Origin: Actinobacteria bacterium IMCC26207
Lineage (GTDB): Bacteria; Actinomycetota; Acidimicrobiia; Acidimicrobiales; Microtrichaceae
DNA: 64,000 bases
Direction: 5' to 3'
Assembly: GCA_001025035.1 (NCBI GenBank)
Contig: LCZK01000008.1
Span: 186,001 to 250,000, forward strand
The notes beneath the pieces are model-generated. The model had not been told where the DNA came from. It saw only the letters and a list, made by a program, of their open reading frames with translations, and searched no databases. Of the stretch, positions 53,020 through 62,538 are shown piece by piece; the stretch's first letter is position 1; each line of letters begins with the position of its first letter. The position numbers were made by a program, and so were the translations under genes.

Positions 53020-55402
53020 AGGTGAGAGTGGCCGCTGGCACCGCATCAGCCTCATCATCACCGAATGAAGTTGCTTGCTTCTTGGAGTAGATGATGCTGG
53101 CAACCACGATGACCACAGCAACTGCAGCAATCAAGAAGCGAGCGTTGTTATTCTCCATGGCAATAATCGCCGGGAGGATGAGCAGTGCGACCAGGTTCAT
53201 CACCTTGATGAGCGGGTTGATAGCCGGGCCGGCGGTGTCTTTGAACGGATCACCAACCGTGTCGCCAATGACTACTGCAGTGTGGACATCTGAACCCTTG
53301 CCACCAAGGTTGCCCTCTTCGATGTACTTCTTGCCGTTATCCCAGGCACCACCAGCGTTGGACAAGAAGTTCGCCATGAGTGCACCAACAACGATGGTTG
53401 CAGCTAGGTAACCACCAAGCGCAAAGGCACCAAGCCCGAAGCCGATTGCCACGGGCATCAGCACCGCAAGCAACGCCGGGGTCGTGAGTTCACGAAGCGC
53501 AGCACTGGTGCAGATGTCAATCACAGGGCCGTAATCAGGCTTTTCGGTGTAGTCCATAATTCCGGGCTTCTCACGGAACTGCCTGCGCACTTCCTGCACC
53601 ACGGTTCCAGCCGTGCGGCTCACTGCCAAGATGGCCAGCGAGGAGAACATGAATACAACGGTTCCGCCCACAAGAGCGCCAGCAAAGACCTTGGGGTCTG
53701 CAATGTTAATTGCCACTGCATTGAAAGCGGCTTCAACGTTTTCGGCTCGCAGAACTGCACCAATCTTGGTATCGGCCGAAGCCGCGATGGTCTCACGGAA
53801 TGAGGCAAAGAGTGCCACAGCCGCAATCACTGCGGACCCGATGGCGAAGCCCTTCGTGACAGCCTTTGTGGTGTTACCCACGGTGTCGAGGCCATCAAGG
53901 ATGGTCTCGGTCTCGCCGTGGAACTCGCCTGCCATCTCTGCGATGCCCTGAGCGTTATCAGCAATGGGGCCGAAGGTGTCTTCTGCCACCACGATTGCCG
54001 TTGTGGCCAACATGCCAATGCCAGTGAGTGCAACGAGGTAGAAGGCAAACAGTGTGCTTCCTCCACCAAGTCCAAGTGCAACCAGAATCGCTGCGGCAAT
54101 TGCCACTACTGCCCACACTGCAGATTCCATACCACTCGAGATACCAGACAGCACCACCGTTGCTGGTCCCGTGCGGCCAGATTCGGCGATGTCACGAACA
54201 GGCTTGAACTGACTCGAGGTGTAGTACTGCGTAATGCGACTCGCAACCTGACCGAGCACCACACCACCGAGGATTGCGAGGAACATCCGAAGCCCAACAT
54301 TGTCTACCGAGGAACCTCGTGGGTCACCCACATAGAGGAATGCCAGAGCGGCCGCACCAACGAGCGATAGCACCGAGGCCACATTCAGGCCGCGGTTGAT
54401 TGGCTTGAGGGCATCTGTCTCGCCCTCGCGTGCCTTGACCATGAAGATCGAGATGAGAGAAGCCAAGAGTCCAACTGCCATCATGGCCAGGGGAAAGATC
54501 AGCCCCTTTGCAGCGTTGTTACCGTTGATGCCAATGGCCCTGAATGCCGTGACACCCAGAATGATGTTTGCAACGAGTACTACGCCGAAGGACTCAAAGA
54601 GGTCCGAAGCCATGCCGGCGCAGTCGCCCACGTTGTCGCCCACGTTGTCAGCAATAGTTGCTGGGTTACGAGGGTCATCCTCGGGGATTCCAGCTTCGAT
54701 CTTTCCAACCAAGTCAGCACCCACATCGGCAGCCTTCGTAAAGATGCCGCCTCCGACACGAAGGAACAGCGCCAGAAGCGAACCGCCGAATCCAAAGCCA
54801 ATCAAGATTGACGAAGCCGTGTTCTGAAAGATCATGACGATCAGCGTTGCGCCTAGCAGGCCAAGTCCAGCAGTAAACAGCCCGACTGTTCCACCGGCAC
54901 GGAAGGCCACCTGCAGGGCGTCATCCATGCGACCCGTCTTTGCAGCTGCTGCCGTACGCACATTGGCGCGGGTGGCCAGCCACATCCCCAAGAAGCCAAT
55001 AAACCCGGATGCCAGCGCACCGGTAAGGAATGCCAGCGTGCGGAACAGTCCGGCGTTGATTCGATCAAGGCCCTCATCGGTTGATTCATTGATGATCTCG
55101 GTAGAGGTCACAAAGATCACCACGGCCAGCGGCACCACCATCAACAGAATCGTTTTGAACTGCCGCTTGATGTAGGCCATCGCGCCCTCTTGGATGGCCT
55201 CGCCGATCTCGCCCATCTTCTCGGTGCCAGGGTCCTTGGCCAGCACGCTACGCATCATGAACCAGCCTGCGATGAGGGCGATGAATGATACGACCACGCA
55301 GAAAATCAGCAAGTACCACTCTTGGTTGCCGAGTGTGAACACCTGAAAGGTGCCTTCTGTCCTCATGGCGAGAACTTGCGGAAGTGTCGATTGAAGCGGC
55401 AT
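53018..55402 (-). CDS. hppA: Membrane-bound proton-translocating pyrophosphatase (K+-independent type)
   Basis: Integral membrane H+-PPase of 794 residues with about sixteen helices; couples PPi hydrolysis to proton export. The catalytic loop reads FTKAADVGADLVGKIEAGIP followed by EDDPRNPATIADNVGDNVGD, with Asp-rich PPi and Mg sites; DTVGNTTKAVTKGFAIGSA and the second cluster GDTVGDPFKDTAGPAINPL are also standard. Lys and Thr in GNTTKAVTKG are the residues found in K+-independent enzymes, where K+-dependent forms have Ala, so this pump is predicted not to need K+. Start ATG 55402; a TTG at 55417 is in frame. Confidence 0.95.
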   Translation of the reverse strand: MPLQSTLPQVLAMRTEGTFQVFTLGNQEWYLLIFCVVVSFIALIAGWFMMRSVLAKDPGTEKMGEIGEAIQEGAMAYIKRQFKTILLMVVPLAVVIFVTSTEIINESTDEGLDRINAGLFRTLAFLTGALASGFIGFLGMWLATRANVRTAAAAKTGRMDDALQVAFRAGGTVGLFTAGLGLLGATLIVMIFQNTASSILIGFGFGGSLLALFLRVGGGIFTKAADVGADLVGKIEAGIPEDDPRNPATIADNVGDNVGDCAGMASDLFESFGVVLVANIILGVTAFRAIGINGNNAAKGLIFPLAMMAVGLLASLISIFMVKAREGETDALKPINRGLNVASVLSLVGAAALAFLYVGDPRGSSVDNVGLRMFLAILGGVVLGQVASRITQYYTSSQFKPVRDIAESGRTGPATVVLSGISSGMESAVWAVVAIAAAILVALGLGGGSTLFAFYLVALTGIGMLATTAIVVAEDTFGPIADNAQGIAEMAGEFHGETETILDGLDTVGNTTKAVTKGFAIGSAVIAAVALFASFRETIAASADTKIGAVLRAENVEAAFNAVAINIADPKVFAGALVGGTVVFMFSSLAILAVSRTAGTVVQEVRRQFREKPGIMDYTEKPDYGPVIDICTSAALRELTTPALLAVLMPVAIGFGLGAFALGGYLAATIVVGALMANFLSNAGGAWDNGKKYIEEGNLGGKGSDVHTAVVIGDTVGDPFKDTAGPAINPLIKVMNLVALLILPAIIAMENNNARFLIAAVAVVIVVASIIYSKKQATSFGDDEADAVPAATLT

Positions 55403-55555
55403 GAAAAGAACCCCCAAGGGTCAAAGAACGGATGATCACAGCTGAGCAGAAAGAGGTTTCTACTCAGAAACTCGTAGAAGTCCACCGGAGAATGAACTCC
55501 GCGTCAAAACAAGGACTTGGAGATACTAGAAGCAGTTGCGGCGTGGAGCGACTTC

Positions 55556-56227
55556 TTAGACCTCAACAGAGGATTTGCTCTTGCGCTTTGATCGAACGAC
55601 CTCGATCAGAATTGGCAGAATCGAGACGCCAACAACCATCAACAACGCTATTTCTATGTTATTGGCGACAAGTGGAATGTTGCCTAAGAAGAACCCAAGC
55701 AAGGTCACTCCGACACCCCACAACAGACCGCCAATCAGGTTGTACCGAAGAAACACCCGGTACTCCATCTTGCCGGCACCAGCGACGATCGGACAGAAGG
55801 TGCGGATCACCGGCACGAAGCGTGCCAGCACAATCGCTCTGGGTCCGTGAGCATCGAAGAAGTTCTGAGCTTTCTCAAGATGCTCATGCTTAAAGAATCG
55901 TGAGTCGGGCCGCTTAAAGAGAGCAGGCCCTGTCCTGTTGCCGAAGGCGTACCCAACCTGGTCTCCTGCAACAGCGGCTATGAACACACCAATCAGGACC
56001 ACCCAGATATTGAGGTGAATCGCATCCGCCCCCGCCTGCTGTACCAGCGTGCCAGCAGAAGCCATGCCCGCAATAAACAACAGGGAATCTCCGGGTAAGA
56101 AGAAGCCGATCAACAGCCCTGATTCGGCAAAGATGATCCCAAACAGCAGAATGTACCCGCCACTTCGAAGGAGCTTTTCTGGGTCGAGCGCTTCAAGGAG
56201 CGCAGTCACAACGGCCAAGGTGTTCAC
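55556..56227 (-). CDS. DedA family membrane protein
   Basis: DedA/VTT-domain protein of 223 residues. It has the re-entrant motifs LLIGFFLPGDSLLFIAGMAS near residue 35, then VLARFVPVIRTFCPIVAGAG and IGGLLWGVGVTLLGFFLG, with the conserved Glu/Asp and Arg residues. Some DedA proteins flip undecaprenyl phosphate or phosphatidylethanolamine, so it may recycle the lipid carrier used by the polysaccharide pathway; that link is only inference. The 153 bases between it and hppA contain no gene that I recognise and no convincing promoter. Confidence 0.9.
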   Translation of the reverse strand: MNTLAVVTALLEALDPEKLLRSGGYILLFGIIFAESGLLIGFFLPGDSLLFIAGMASAGTLVQQAGADAIHLNIWVVLIGVFIAAVAGDQVGYAFGNRTGPALFKRPDSRFFKHEHLEKAQNFFDAHGPRAIVLARFVPVIRTFCPIVAGAGKMEYRVFLRYNLIGGLLWGVGVTLLGFFLGNIPLVANNIEIALLMVVGVSILPILIEVVRSKRKSKSSVEV

Positions 56228-56250
56228 GACTTGTGAGGATACAACCTTGC

Positions 56251-59181
56251 CTAGGGCTTGGCTGTAGCCCCCTCGGCAACAAGTTTGGCCGAGGCCTGCG
56301 AAATAAGCACTCGCGCCTCTGCAACTAGGGCTGCATAGCCAGCTAGGTCCGAAGCCTTGAGTCGCTCGTCTGCTTCAGTGAACTTCTGATCAGCCTGCGC
56401 AATCAGTTCGGTCGCAGTGCGTTCCTCGCCGGAAGGAACCGTGGTGCTACTACTTCCAGGATCGGAGTTCGTCGATGGAACCGTTACCGATGGAATAACA
56501 GCAGCCCCGTCAGGCTTCGAATCCACAAGATCCGCTAGCGCCTGCTCAACGCTGTCTCCAAAGCCCACCGCATCACCAGAGACCATCACGACCTTCTTGA
56601 CGGTGAACCTGGTGCTGTCTTCTTGTGCCACGTAAATCGGTCTCATATAGACCAGCGAGTCACCCTGCGGCAGGATCAAAATGTTGCCGTAACGCATGGT
56701 TGAACCAATCTGACCAGTCAGGGTTTGGTACTCAGTCACGGGTCCGTACGTCACCATCTTGCGATTTGCCTGAACTGGCCCATCAACGCTGTTGTTGCGC
56801 TCGGTCTTGCCATCAGCAGAGGCAACCATCACGATTTCTTCAAGCTTGCCGTAGTTATCAGGATCATTTCGAGCGATCATCACCGAGGTGAGGTTTCGGC
56901 CCGTTCCGTCTCCCGAAGAGAGCACAAACGGGCGGGTCAGCACGAACTGAGCAGTCTCAGCTGAGCCGATTTTGAGCTCCTGGTAATAGGGATCAATCGC
57001 TGTTTGAGCCTCGGCAGAGGCACCCGAACTGGTATCTGCCTGCACTGCTCCAGCACCGCGATCAGAGGGCTGCTGTGCCACCACCCATCGGTCACTGTTG
57101 TTAAAGAACGTCGACGGGTCCGTCTGGTGATAGCGACCCCAAGCAACCGTCTGAGTCTTAAACATGAACTCCGGATAGCGGAAGTGCTGCTTGACTGAGT
57201 CGGGAATTTTCGAGGTAAACAGGCCTGGGAAGGCCTTCGCATAGGCCTGAATAATGGGATCCGTCTGGCCTCCGTACAACTCATCAGTCAGGTAGAGCGT
57301 TACGGAACCGTCGTAGGAATCAACAAGTGCCTTGGCCGAATTGCGGATGTAGTTGAACGTGCCAGAGGTGCCTGCTGAAACCTCGGCGGCATTGACACTT
57401 TGAGCGTAGGGATAATGGCTCGTCGTCGTGTAGGCATCGACGATGTACTGCACACGTCCATCTCGCAGAATCGGATACGGGTCTTGGTCGAGCTCCAAGA
57501 ACGGCGCAATCTCTCGCACCCGGTCTACGACGTCGCGGTTGTACACAATCTTTGAAGAGTCCGTCACACTGTCAGAAATCAGCGGTTCGATCTCTCCAAA
57601 ACGAAGGGCAAAAGCGGCTTTACGAATGGTGGAATCAACTGGCACGCCATCTTTTCCGCTGTACTCCGTAGTGACGTTGTCCGAACTCAGCTCGGTCTGC
57701 TTGGTACCGGTGATGGCATAGCCAGACATCCCCTCACCCACATAGATTTCTGGTTGATCCAACTCTGGAGCATCGGTTGACTCGGGCGGAATTCCCTGGA
57801 CTAAGAACACGGGCTCGCCGCGATCGTTGGCCTCGTTCGCTGGTGCAAGGGCAGCGGCATAGCCGTGCGTAAACACCAGATGCAGCTTCTCCCAAGTCGG
57901 GTTCGTTACGCCGTCTAGGTTCAACTCTCTCGACGTGATGACCACCGGAGTGCGCTTGCCAGCTATGTCATAGCGATCAACGTCAACATCTAAGAAGCGG
58001 TAGTACTCGCGCTCCACCTGCAAGTCTTGAATCGTGGGGAGAACAATCGTCGGATCCAAGAGGCGAGCATTCGCCATGTTGGTCTGCTCGGATTTTGCAG
58101 CCTCTGCAGTCAACTTCGGCTCGTAGTTGAAATCCACCTTGCCGACAGTGCCCAAGTCGAGCGCTGTTCGTGTTGCGCTGATATTGCGCTCGATATAGGG
58201 CTTCTCTTTTGCAAGTTCTGCAGGTTCCACCTGAAAACGCTGGACAAATGCGGGATAGACACCACCGGCAATAATTGCAATCAATGCCCAGAGACCCAAA
58301 ATGATTGCGGGTAGGGCCCACCCCTTCCGCCTGATGTTGACCAGCAACATCAATCCAGCAAAAATCGAGATCAGAATCATCAATTGGATGGCGGGAAGAC
58401 CGGCTGAAATATCGGAGTAGCCGGCACCATCGAAGGATGACCCAGATGAAGTCAGTAGTTCAAAGCGTTGCAACCAATAATCCAGCGCCTTCGTGAACGC
58501 AGCAAGGGCGAGCAGCACAGAGAGCTGAGCCTTGGCCGGCTGCGTCACTCGTTCGCCCATGGGGTGAACTCGAATGGCCCCGTTTAGGTAGTGGACAACT
58601 GCAACCACCACTGCAGTGACAATGAGGAACCCAAACATCCAGTCCACGACCGATGACAGAAACGGCAGCTTGAACACGTAGAAACCAATATCGACACCAA
58701 ATTCTGGGTCGTTCTGCGGGAATGATCCGCCAAACCTGAACAGCAGCCACTCCTGCCATTGCGCAGAGGCTCCGAATCCCGGAATCACGGCAATAAAGAA
58801 TGCCACCACCAGCCACAACACGCGTTGGCGTCCAGCCACAAGCTCGCGATACCGAACGAGTAACTCGTCCTCGGGGCCAGGGATTGCCTGATACTTCGGA
58901 GCCAACCGATCCGCAAGCATCAAGTTGCCCCAGAGCAACACAAAAAAGACCAAGGTGGTGGCCGCACCTAAGGTGACTTTGGCTGAGAGCAGTCGCCTCC
59001 AGACACTGGACAAGTCAAGTTGATCAAACCACAGGAAGTCAGTCCAAAAAGTTGCGATAGCGCGCATGGACAGCGCCAAAATAACAACAAGGACAAGCGA
59101 GACTGCCAGCAGGGTCCGTCCTCGATTAGATCTTCCCCGTTGTTTGGTTTGTCCTAGATCGCCGCTCGGCTGATCAGGCAT
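56251..59181 (-). CDS. UPF0182 family membrane protein
   Basis: Conserved, mainly actinobacterial membrane protein of 976 residues. A short basic cytoplasmic tail is followed by seven helices in the first 320 residues (for example SLVLVVILALSMRAIATFWT and AIILGLWALIAIIAGGVYPA), a very large extracytoplasmic domain (with ELNLDGVTNPTWEKLHLVFTH and SVTLYLTDELYGGQTDPIIQ, both well conserved in the family), and a Ser/Thr-Pro stretch ending with a helical coil from 905. Function is unknown. The ATG at 59181 was chosen over a GTG at 59199. The next gene upstream, 27 bases away, is the coiled-coil MuF-like protein on the same strand. Confidence 0.9.
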   Translation of the reverse strand: MPDQPSGDLGQTKQRGRSNRGRTLLAVSLVLVVILALSMRAIATFWTDFLWFDQLDLSSVWRRLLSAKVTLGAATTLVFFVLLWGNLMLADRLAPKYQAIPGPEDELLVRYRELVAGRQRVLWLVVAFFIAVIPGFGASAQWQEWLLFRFGGSFPQNDPEFGVDIGFYVFKLPFLSSVVDWMFGFLIVTAVVVAVVHYLNGAIRVHPMGERVTQPAKAQLSVLLALAAFTKALDYWLQRFELLTSSGSSFDGAGYSDISAGLPAIQLMILISIFAGLMLLVNIRRKGWALPAIILGLWALIAIIAGGVYPAFVQRFQVEPAELAKEKPYIERNISATRTALDLGTVGKVDFNYEPKLTAEAAKSEQTNMANARLLDPTIVLPTIQDLQVEREYYRFLDVDVDRYDIAGKRTPVVITSRELNLDGVTNPTWEKLHLVFTHGYAAALAPANEANDRGEPVFLVQGIPPESTDAPELDQPEIYVGEGMSGYAITGTKQTELSSDNVTTEYSGKDGVPVDSTIRKAAFALRFGEIEPLISDSVTDSSKIVYNRDVVDRVREIAPFLELDQDPYPILRDGRVQYIVDAYTTTSHYPYAQSVNAAEVSAGTSGTFNYIRNSAKALVDSYDGSVTLYLTDELYGGQTDPIIQAYAKAFPGLFTSKIPDSVKQHFRYPEFMFKTQTVAWGRYHQTDPSTFFNNSDRWVVAQQPSDRGAGAVQADTSSGASAEAQTAIDPYYQELKIGSAETAQFVLTRPFVLSSGDGTGRNLTSVMIARNDPDNYGKLEEIVMVASADGKTERNNSVDGPVQANRKMVTYGPVTEYQTLTGQIGSTMRYGNILILPQGDSLVYMRPIYVAQEDSTRFTVKKVVMVSGDAVGFGDSVEQALADLVDSKPDGAAVIPSVTVPSTNSDPGSSSTTVPSGEERTATELIAQADQKFTEADERLKASDLAGYAALVAEARVLISQASAKLVAEGATAKP

Positions 59182-59208
59182 GTCACTCGGAATGCGCACC
59201 GTTACAAT

Positions 59209-61293
59209 CTACAGATGCGCCGGCAGAAGGATGCATCGGCAGCCGGGGTGTGCAGGCGGGGTGATATCGCCAGTCGGGAACGGGTCTCCACATGCAATCG
59301 CCCCCTCAAGTGCGTTGTCCTCTCCGTCAGCACAAGGCAATCCCCCGTGGTCCACTGCCCAACACCACTGAGTTCCTGGCCCCGCAGCCAATCGCTCGCC
59401 CTGGGCAAAACCAGCAGTTGCAAGATCTCCAGCAAGCTCATTGAGCGAGCCTGACCGCCAATCTCGATAGGTGGCTCGAATGCGCTCAGCTCGCTCACTG
59501 TTCTCAAGGCCCTGCTCGTCACCGTCTCTAAAGTTGCGCTCCAGATGAGCCCGATGAGTCTCTAAGAACTGCTCCAGGTTTGATCGAAGGCACTCCTCAA
59601 TTTGATCATCCTCGCTAAAGAGGGAATCAGCAGAGACACCCGAAACTGTCGCCCAGAATTCTGATCCAGCTGCAACAGCTTGAGTGAAGTCGTCAATCAG
59701 AGAATCAGCGAACTTGGTGAGCACACGTTCTGGAGTATCCAGCACCTTCGCAAAATCTGGGCGCGAGGTCTTGATCCGCCGCAGGTAATCCAGAGCATCA
59801 TTTTGTTCATCAGAGGCAAGGCGGCGAAGGGCCTTTGAGAGCTGCTTCTCGACGGGCGAGAGCAACCTGTCTCGCTCGTCCATAGACGCATCACGCTGAA
59901 CCTCTGGCTGATCCTCAATCAGGCCCTGCGAGCGAATTCGTGCGAACAGGTCATGCACGGTAGCTCCGCTGTCGGCAGCTTCATCTGCGAGGGGCGCTTC
60001 TTCCGCGACAGGTGCGTCCTCGCTCGAAGGATCCTCTACGAGCTCAAGTGTTTCGACAACCTCAAGCGTCTCTACTGTCTCCACAACCTCAAGCGTCTCA
60101 ATTGTTTCAACTGTCTCCACAACCTCAAGCGTCTCAATTGTTTCAAGCGTCTCCACAACCTCAAGCGTCTCCACAACCTGGAGTGTTTCAACCGTCTCGA
60201 CCACTACGAGCGTGTCAATTGTCTCGACCGTCTCGACCGTCTCGACCGTCTCAACCGTCTCAACCGTCTCCACAACCTGAAGAGACTCAACCAGGCTCAG
60301 AGACGGCTCCGGGTTGAACTCTGGCTGTTCTACCGGGCTCGGCTGCAACTCTGCGAGGACATCCTCTATATCGTCCTCAACCTGATTTGCTGCATCGAGT
60401 CCGGCTGCTTGCACCTCAGCCTCGGAGTCTTCGAGGCCTTCGATCGTGCTTGCGACGTCTGTGACTGCGGCACGGAGTAACTCCACAATCCGATCACGAC
60501 CACCTCGAGAGGCCTCAATCTGACGTCGAGCAGTGGTGCGCCGGGCAGCAAGGTCTTCAAACATGCGCTCCTTGATTGCCTTGGCTTCGGCAACCATGGC
60601 ACGACCCTCCTCGCGAGCCTGCTCCTTACTCGCAGCAGCAGCCTCTTCTGCAGCTGCGCGAATATCACTCGCCTCAGAATTCGCTGCAGCAACCTCCGCA
60701 AGAGACGCGACCCGAACGGCATCGGCGGCTAACTCCGCCTCGTTGGTCCTCAGCTCAAGGATCGACTCAGCCTGTTCAATCAATTCGTCATGTCGTTGCA
60801 ACGCAGCAGCACTCAAGGCGTCTGCAGCCGCTGTTGACTCGGCGCTCATGCGTTCAGCTTCAGTTGCTGCTTCCAACCGAAGGCGGTTTGCTTCATTACG
60901 TTGTTCCGTTGACTCGCTGATCAGTAGCTCGGCTGCTGCCGTGGAAGAGGCTTCGGTCTCTCGTAGCAGTCGTTCAGCTTGTTCTTCTGCCTTGGTTCGA
61001 ATTGCCGTCGCGGCCTCTTTTGCAGCGGTAACGATCTTGGCAGTCTCCTCACCGAGCACCGAAACCATTCGCGCCTCGTCAAGGTTCTGGGACTCAACGA
61101 CTTGCTCTTCTAGCGCTGTCACCTTCTGACGAAGCTGACGGTCTCGTAGTTCCCAAATTCGCAGCGCATCGGCTGCCCTTCCGAGGGTTGCTTGCACCGA
61201 AACGGGGTCGAGACCTTTTCGAACTTTCTCGAAGTGAGTGCCTGCCAAAACCGCTGGATCAATCTCGGGCGGGTCGGGCAACGTGTCAGTCAT
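59209..61293 (-). CDS. Long coiled-coil protein with VET repeats and a phage MuF-like C-terminal motif
   Basis: 694 residues in four parts. Residues 15-60 (FEKVRKGLDPVSVQATLGRA) resemble a DivIVA/Wag31 N-terminal domain. Residues 60-330 are an Ala/Glu/Arg coiled coil. Residues 332-418 consist of near-perfect VET/LEV repeats. Residues 450-640 are helical. The last 52 residues contain WCWAVDHGGLPC and PPAHPGCRCILLP, with cysteines at 644, 654, 668, 685, 687 and histidines at 649 and 682; PPxHPxCRC is the hallmark of the Mu gpF/SPP1 gp7 head-morphogenesis C-terminus. No other phage gene is nearby. The start is ATG 61293 with TAGCAT seven bases upstream. Function unknown; a polar or cell-wall scaffold is one possibility. 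Confidence 0.75.
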   Translation of the reverse strand: MTDTLPDPPEIDPAVLAGTHFEKVRKGLDPVSVQATLGRAADALRIWELRDRQLRQKVTALEEQVVESQNLDEARMVSVLGEETAKIVTAAKEAATAIRTKAEEQAERLLRETEASSTAAAELLISESTEQRNEANRLRLEAATEAERMSAESTAAADALSAAALQRHDELIEQAESILELRTNEAELAADAVRVASLAEVAAANSEASDIRAAAEEAAAASKEQAREEGRAMVAEAKAIKERMFEDLAARRTTARRQIEASRGGRDRIVELLRAAVTDVASTIEGLEDSEAEVQAAGLDAANQVEDDIEDVLAELQPSPVEQPEFNPEPSLSLVESLQVVETVETVETVETVETVETIDTLVVVETVETLQVVETLEVVETLETIETLEVVETVETIETLEVVETVETLEVVETLELVEDPSSEDAPVAEEAPLADEAADSGATVHDLFARIRSQGLIEDQPEVQRDASMDERDRLLSPVEKQLSKALRRLASDEQNDALDYLRRIKTSRPDFAKVLDTPERVLTKFADSLIDDFTQAVAAGSEFWATVSGVSADSLFSEDDQIEECLRSNLEQFLETHRAHLERNFRDGDEQGLENSERAERIRATYRDWRSGSLNELAGDLATAGFAQGERLAAGPGTQWCWAVDHGGLPCADGEDNALEGAIACGDPFPTGDITPPAHPGCRCILLPAHL
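60039..60297. repeat. Nine-base-period low-complexity repeat in the coiled-coil gene
   Basis: Plus-strand units such as GTCTCGACC, GTCTCAACC and CTCAAGCGT alternate for about 260 bases. On the minus strand they read VET, VETV and LEVV. The clean three-codon period keeps the frame, so copy-number variation would change only the linker length. Confidence 0.88.
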
Positions 61294-61300
61294 GGGTGCA

Positions 61301-61306
61301 ATGCTA
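61301..61306 (-). promoter_or_regulatory. -10 hexamer TAGCAT before the coiled-coil gene
   Basis: Minus-strand TAGCAT seven bases before the ATG at 61293, inside the intergenic stretch and just beyond the stop of the Lon-like gene. Supports an own, leaderless promoter for the coiled-coil gene; no clear -35. Confidence 0.4.
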
Positions 61307-61344
61307 GAAGTCAGAGGGCCGCGTGTGGCGGAACCTAACAAAGC

Positions 61345-62538
61345 TCACCCCGGCAACTGAATCCCCTTGGGTGAAAGAGCCTGAACTGCCTGATCCAGAT
61401 TCTCTACAGGGCGGAGTTCAACTTGCTTTCCAGCCAAGGCTCGCATTTCCTTTTGCTCCTCTGCCGGGGTCGCTGCAGGATAGATAAACATCTTCACGCC
61501 GGCCCGTTTCACCGCAGAGACCTTCTGAAGAATTCCCCCAATCGGCCCGACAGTTCCATCATCGAGAATCTCTCCAGTCACAGCGACGGTTCGACCCCTA
61601 GTCAGGGATCCAGGCGTCAGGCGATCCAAAATCGCCAAGGTCCAAGCGAGTCCCGCCGAGGGTCCAGACACCGTGCCAGAGTCAACGGTGACGTTCACAT
61701 CCGAGTCAATCGAAGGTGCATCCGGTTCCGCCTCGATACCCAAGATCGGGCGCCCAGCCTCATCGCCTGCAGCGCCCAAGGTGACGTCGAGTTCCTGACG
61801 AACTTGCTGGCCATCTGGCGACGGCCTGCGGACGACCACCTGAACTTGGTCTCCGGGAGCACGATCGGCAAGTTCCGGAGCGATATCGGAGGGCAGTGCA
61901 ATTTCTGCGCCATCTACTGCAACGATGACATCTCCTGGCAACAACACACCCGCTGATGGCGCATCTGCCTGAACTGCAAGCACTCGGGTGCCATCCGCGT
62001 CGTAGCTTGCCTCGATACCGAGGTACTCCAAGGCCACGCGGGTCGCAGTGAGCTTCGACAGGTCCATCCGCACTTGATTCTGTTCCTGACTGGCCTTGCG
62101 ATCACCGTCCGGGTACATCTCGTCACGAGTTCGGATCTCGACTGCGTCATCAAGCCAGCCCCGCAGCATCAGCGCAGGCGTTGCCTGATCGACAAAGACT
62201 GTGGTGAACAAAATGTCACCCTTATTCTCAAAGCTCTTGGCGCCCGAGATATCAATACGTTGCTCTGCGGGTCGAACTGACCCTGGTTGCACCAGATAGA
62301 ACGGAAGACGAATCAAGAACATCGCAGCAACGAGTGCTGCACCGAAAGCTCCAAACAGGCCAAGCGCCACCCAGCGCGTTCTAGGTTGAGTGCCTTTTTG
62401 AAGTTCCGTGGTGGACTCATTCTCGAGATCTGCGTCCAGAGTTGACTGAGTAGACGCACTGCCAAGGTCAGTTGCGCAATCCACGCTCGAACTAAGTGTC
62501 GAGGAACCTTGCTCGGTTGGTAGTGTCTCGTCTGTCAT
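61345..62538 (-). CDS. PDZ-domain Lon-like serine protease (YlbL type)
   Basis: Membrane-anchored protease of 397 residues. After a Ser/Thr/Glu-rich cytoplasmic tail of about 55 residues there is one transmembrane helix (LFGAFGAALVAAMFLIRLPF), an external segment, a PDZ-like domain near residue 190-215 (PSAGVLLPGDVIVAVDGAEI) and an S16 Lon-protease domain. The catalytic Ser is in SGPSAGLAW near 294 and the Lys in ILQKVSAVKRAG near 339. YlbL-type proteins degrade membrane-associated or secreted substrates. The coiled-coil/MuF-like gene is the next gene downstream, 51 bases on. The ATG at 62538 overlaps the start of the divergent gene. Confidence 0.92.
   Translation of the reverse strand: MTDETLPTEQGSSTLSSSVDCATDLGSASTQSTLDADLENESTTELQKGTQPRTRWVALGLFGAFGAALVAAMFLIRLPFYLVQPGSVRPAEQRIDISGAKSFENKGDILFTTVFVDQATPALMLRGWLDDAVEIRTRDEMYPDGDRKASQEQNQVRMDLSKLTATRVALEYLGIEASYDADGTRVLAVQADAPSAGVLLPGDVIVAVDGAEIALPSDIAPELADRAPGDQVQVVVRRPSPDGQQVRQELDVTLGAAGDEAGRPILGIEAEPDAPSIDSDVNVTVDSGTVSGPSAGLAWTLAILDRLTPGSLTRGRTVAVTGEILDDGTVGPIGGILQKVSAVKRAGVKMFIYPAATPAEEQKEMRALAGKQVELRPVENLDQAVQALSPKGIQLPG

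Noticed and set aside
55432-55893. 153-codon plus-strand frame between hppA and dedA
   Set aside because: Most of it is antisense to DedA, and the product has no family features; the free 150 bases alone cannot carry it.
59209-59400. Prophage remnant because of the MuF-like C-terminus
   Set aside because: No portal, terminase, capsid, integrase or attachment sites nearby; flanking genes are chromosomal.
60039-60297. CRISPR-like repeat array
   Set aside because: Units are nine bases, lack unique spacers, keep a reading frame and no cas genes are present.
59953-61129. Long open frames on the plus strand opposite the coiled-coil gene
   Set aside because: Their products are repetitive (RLNRLNRLH, QPSPQPQAS) and are shadows of the VET repeats and codon bias of the minus-strand gene.
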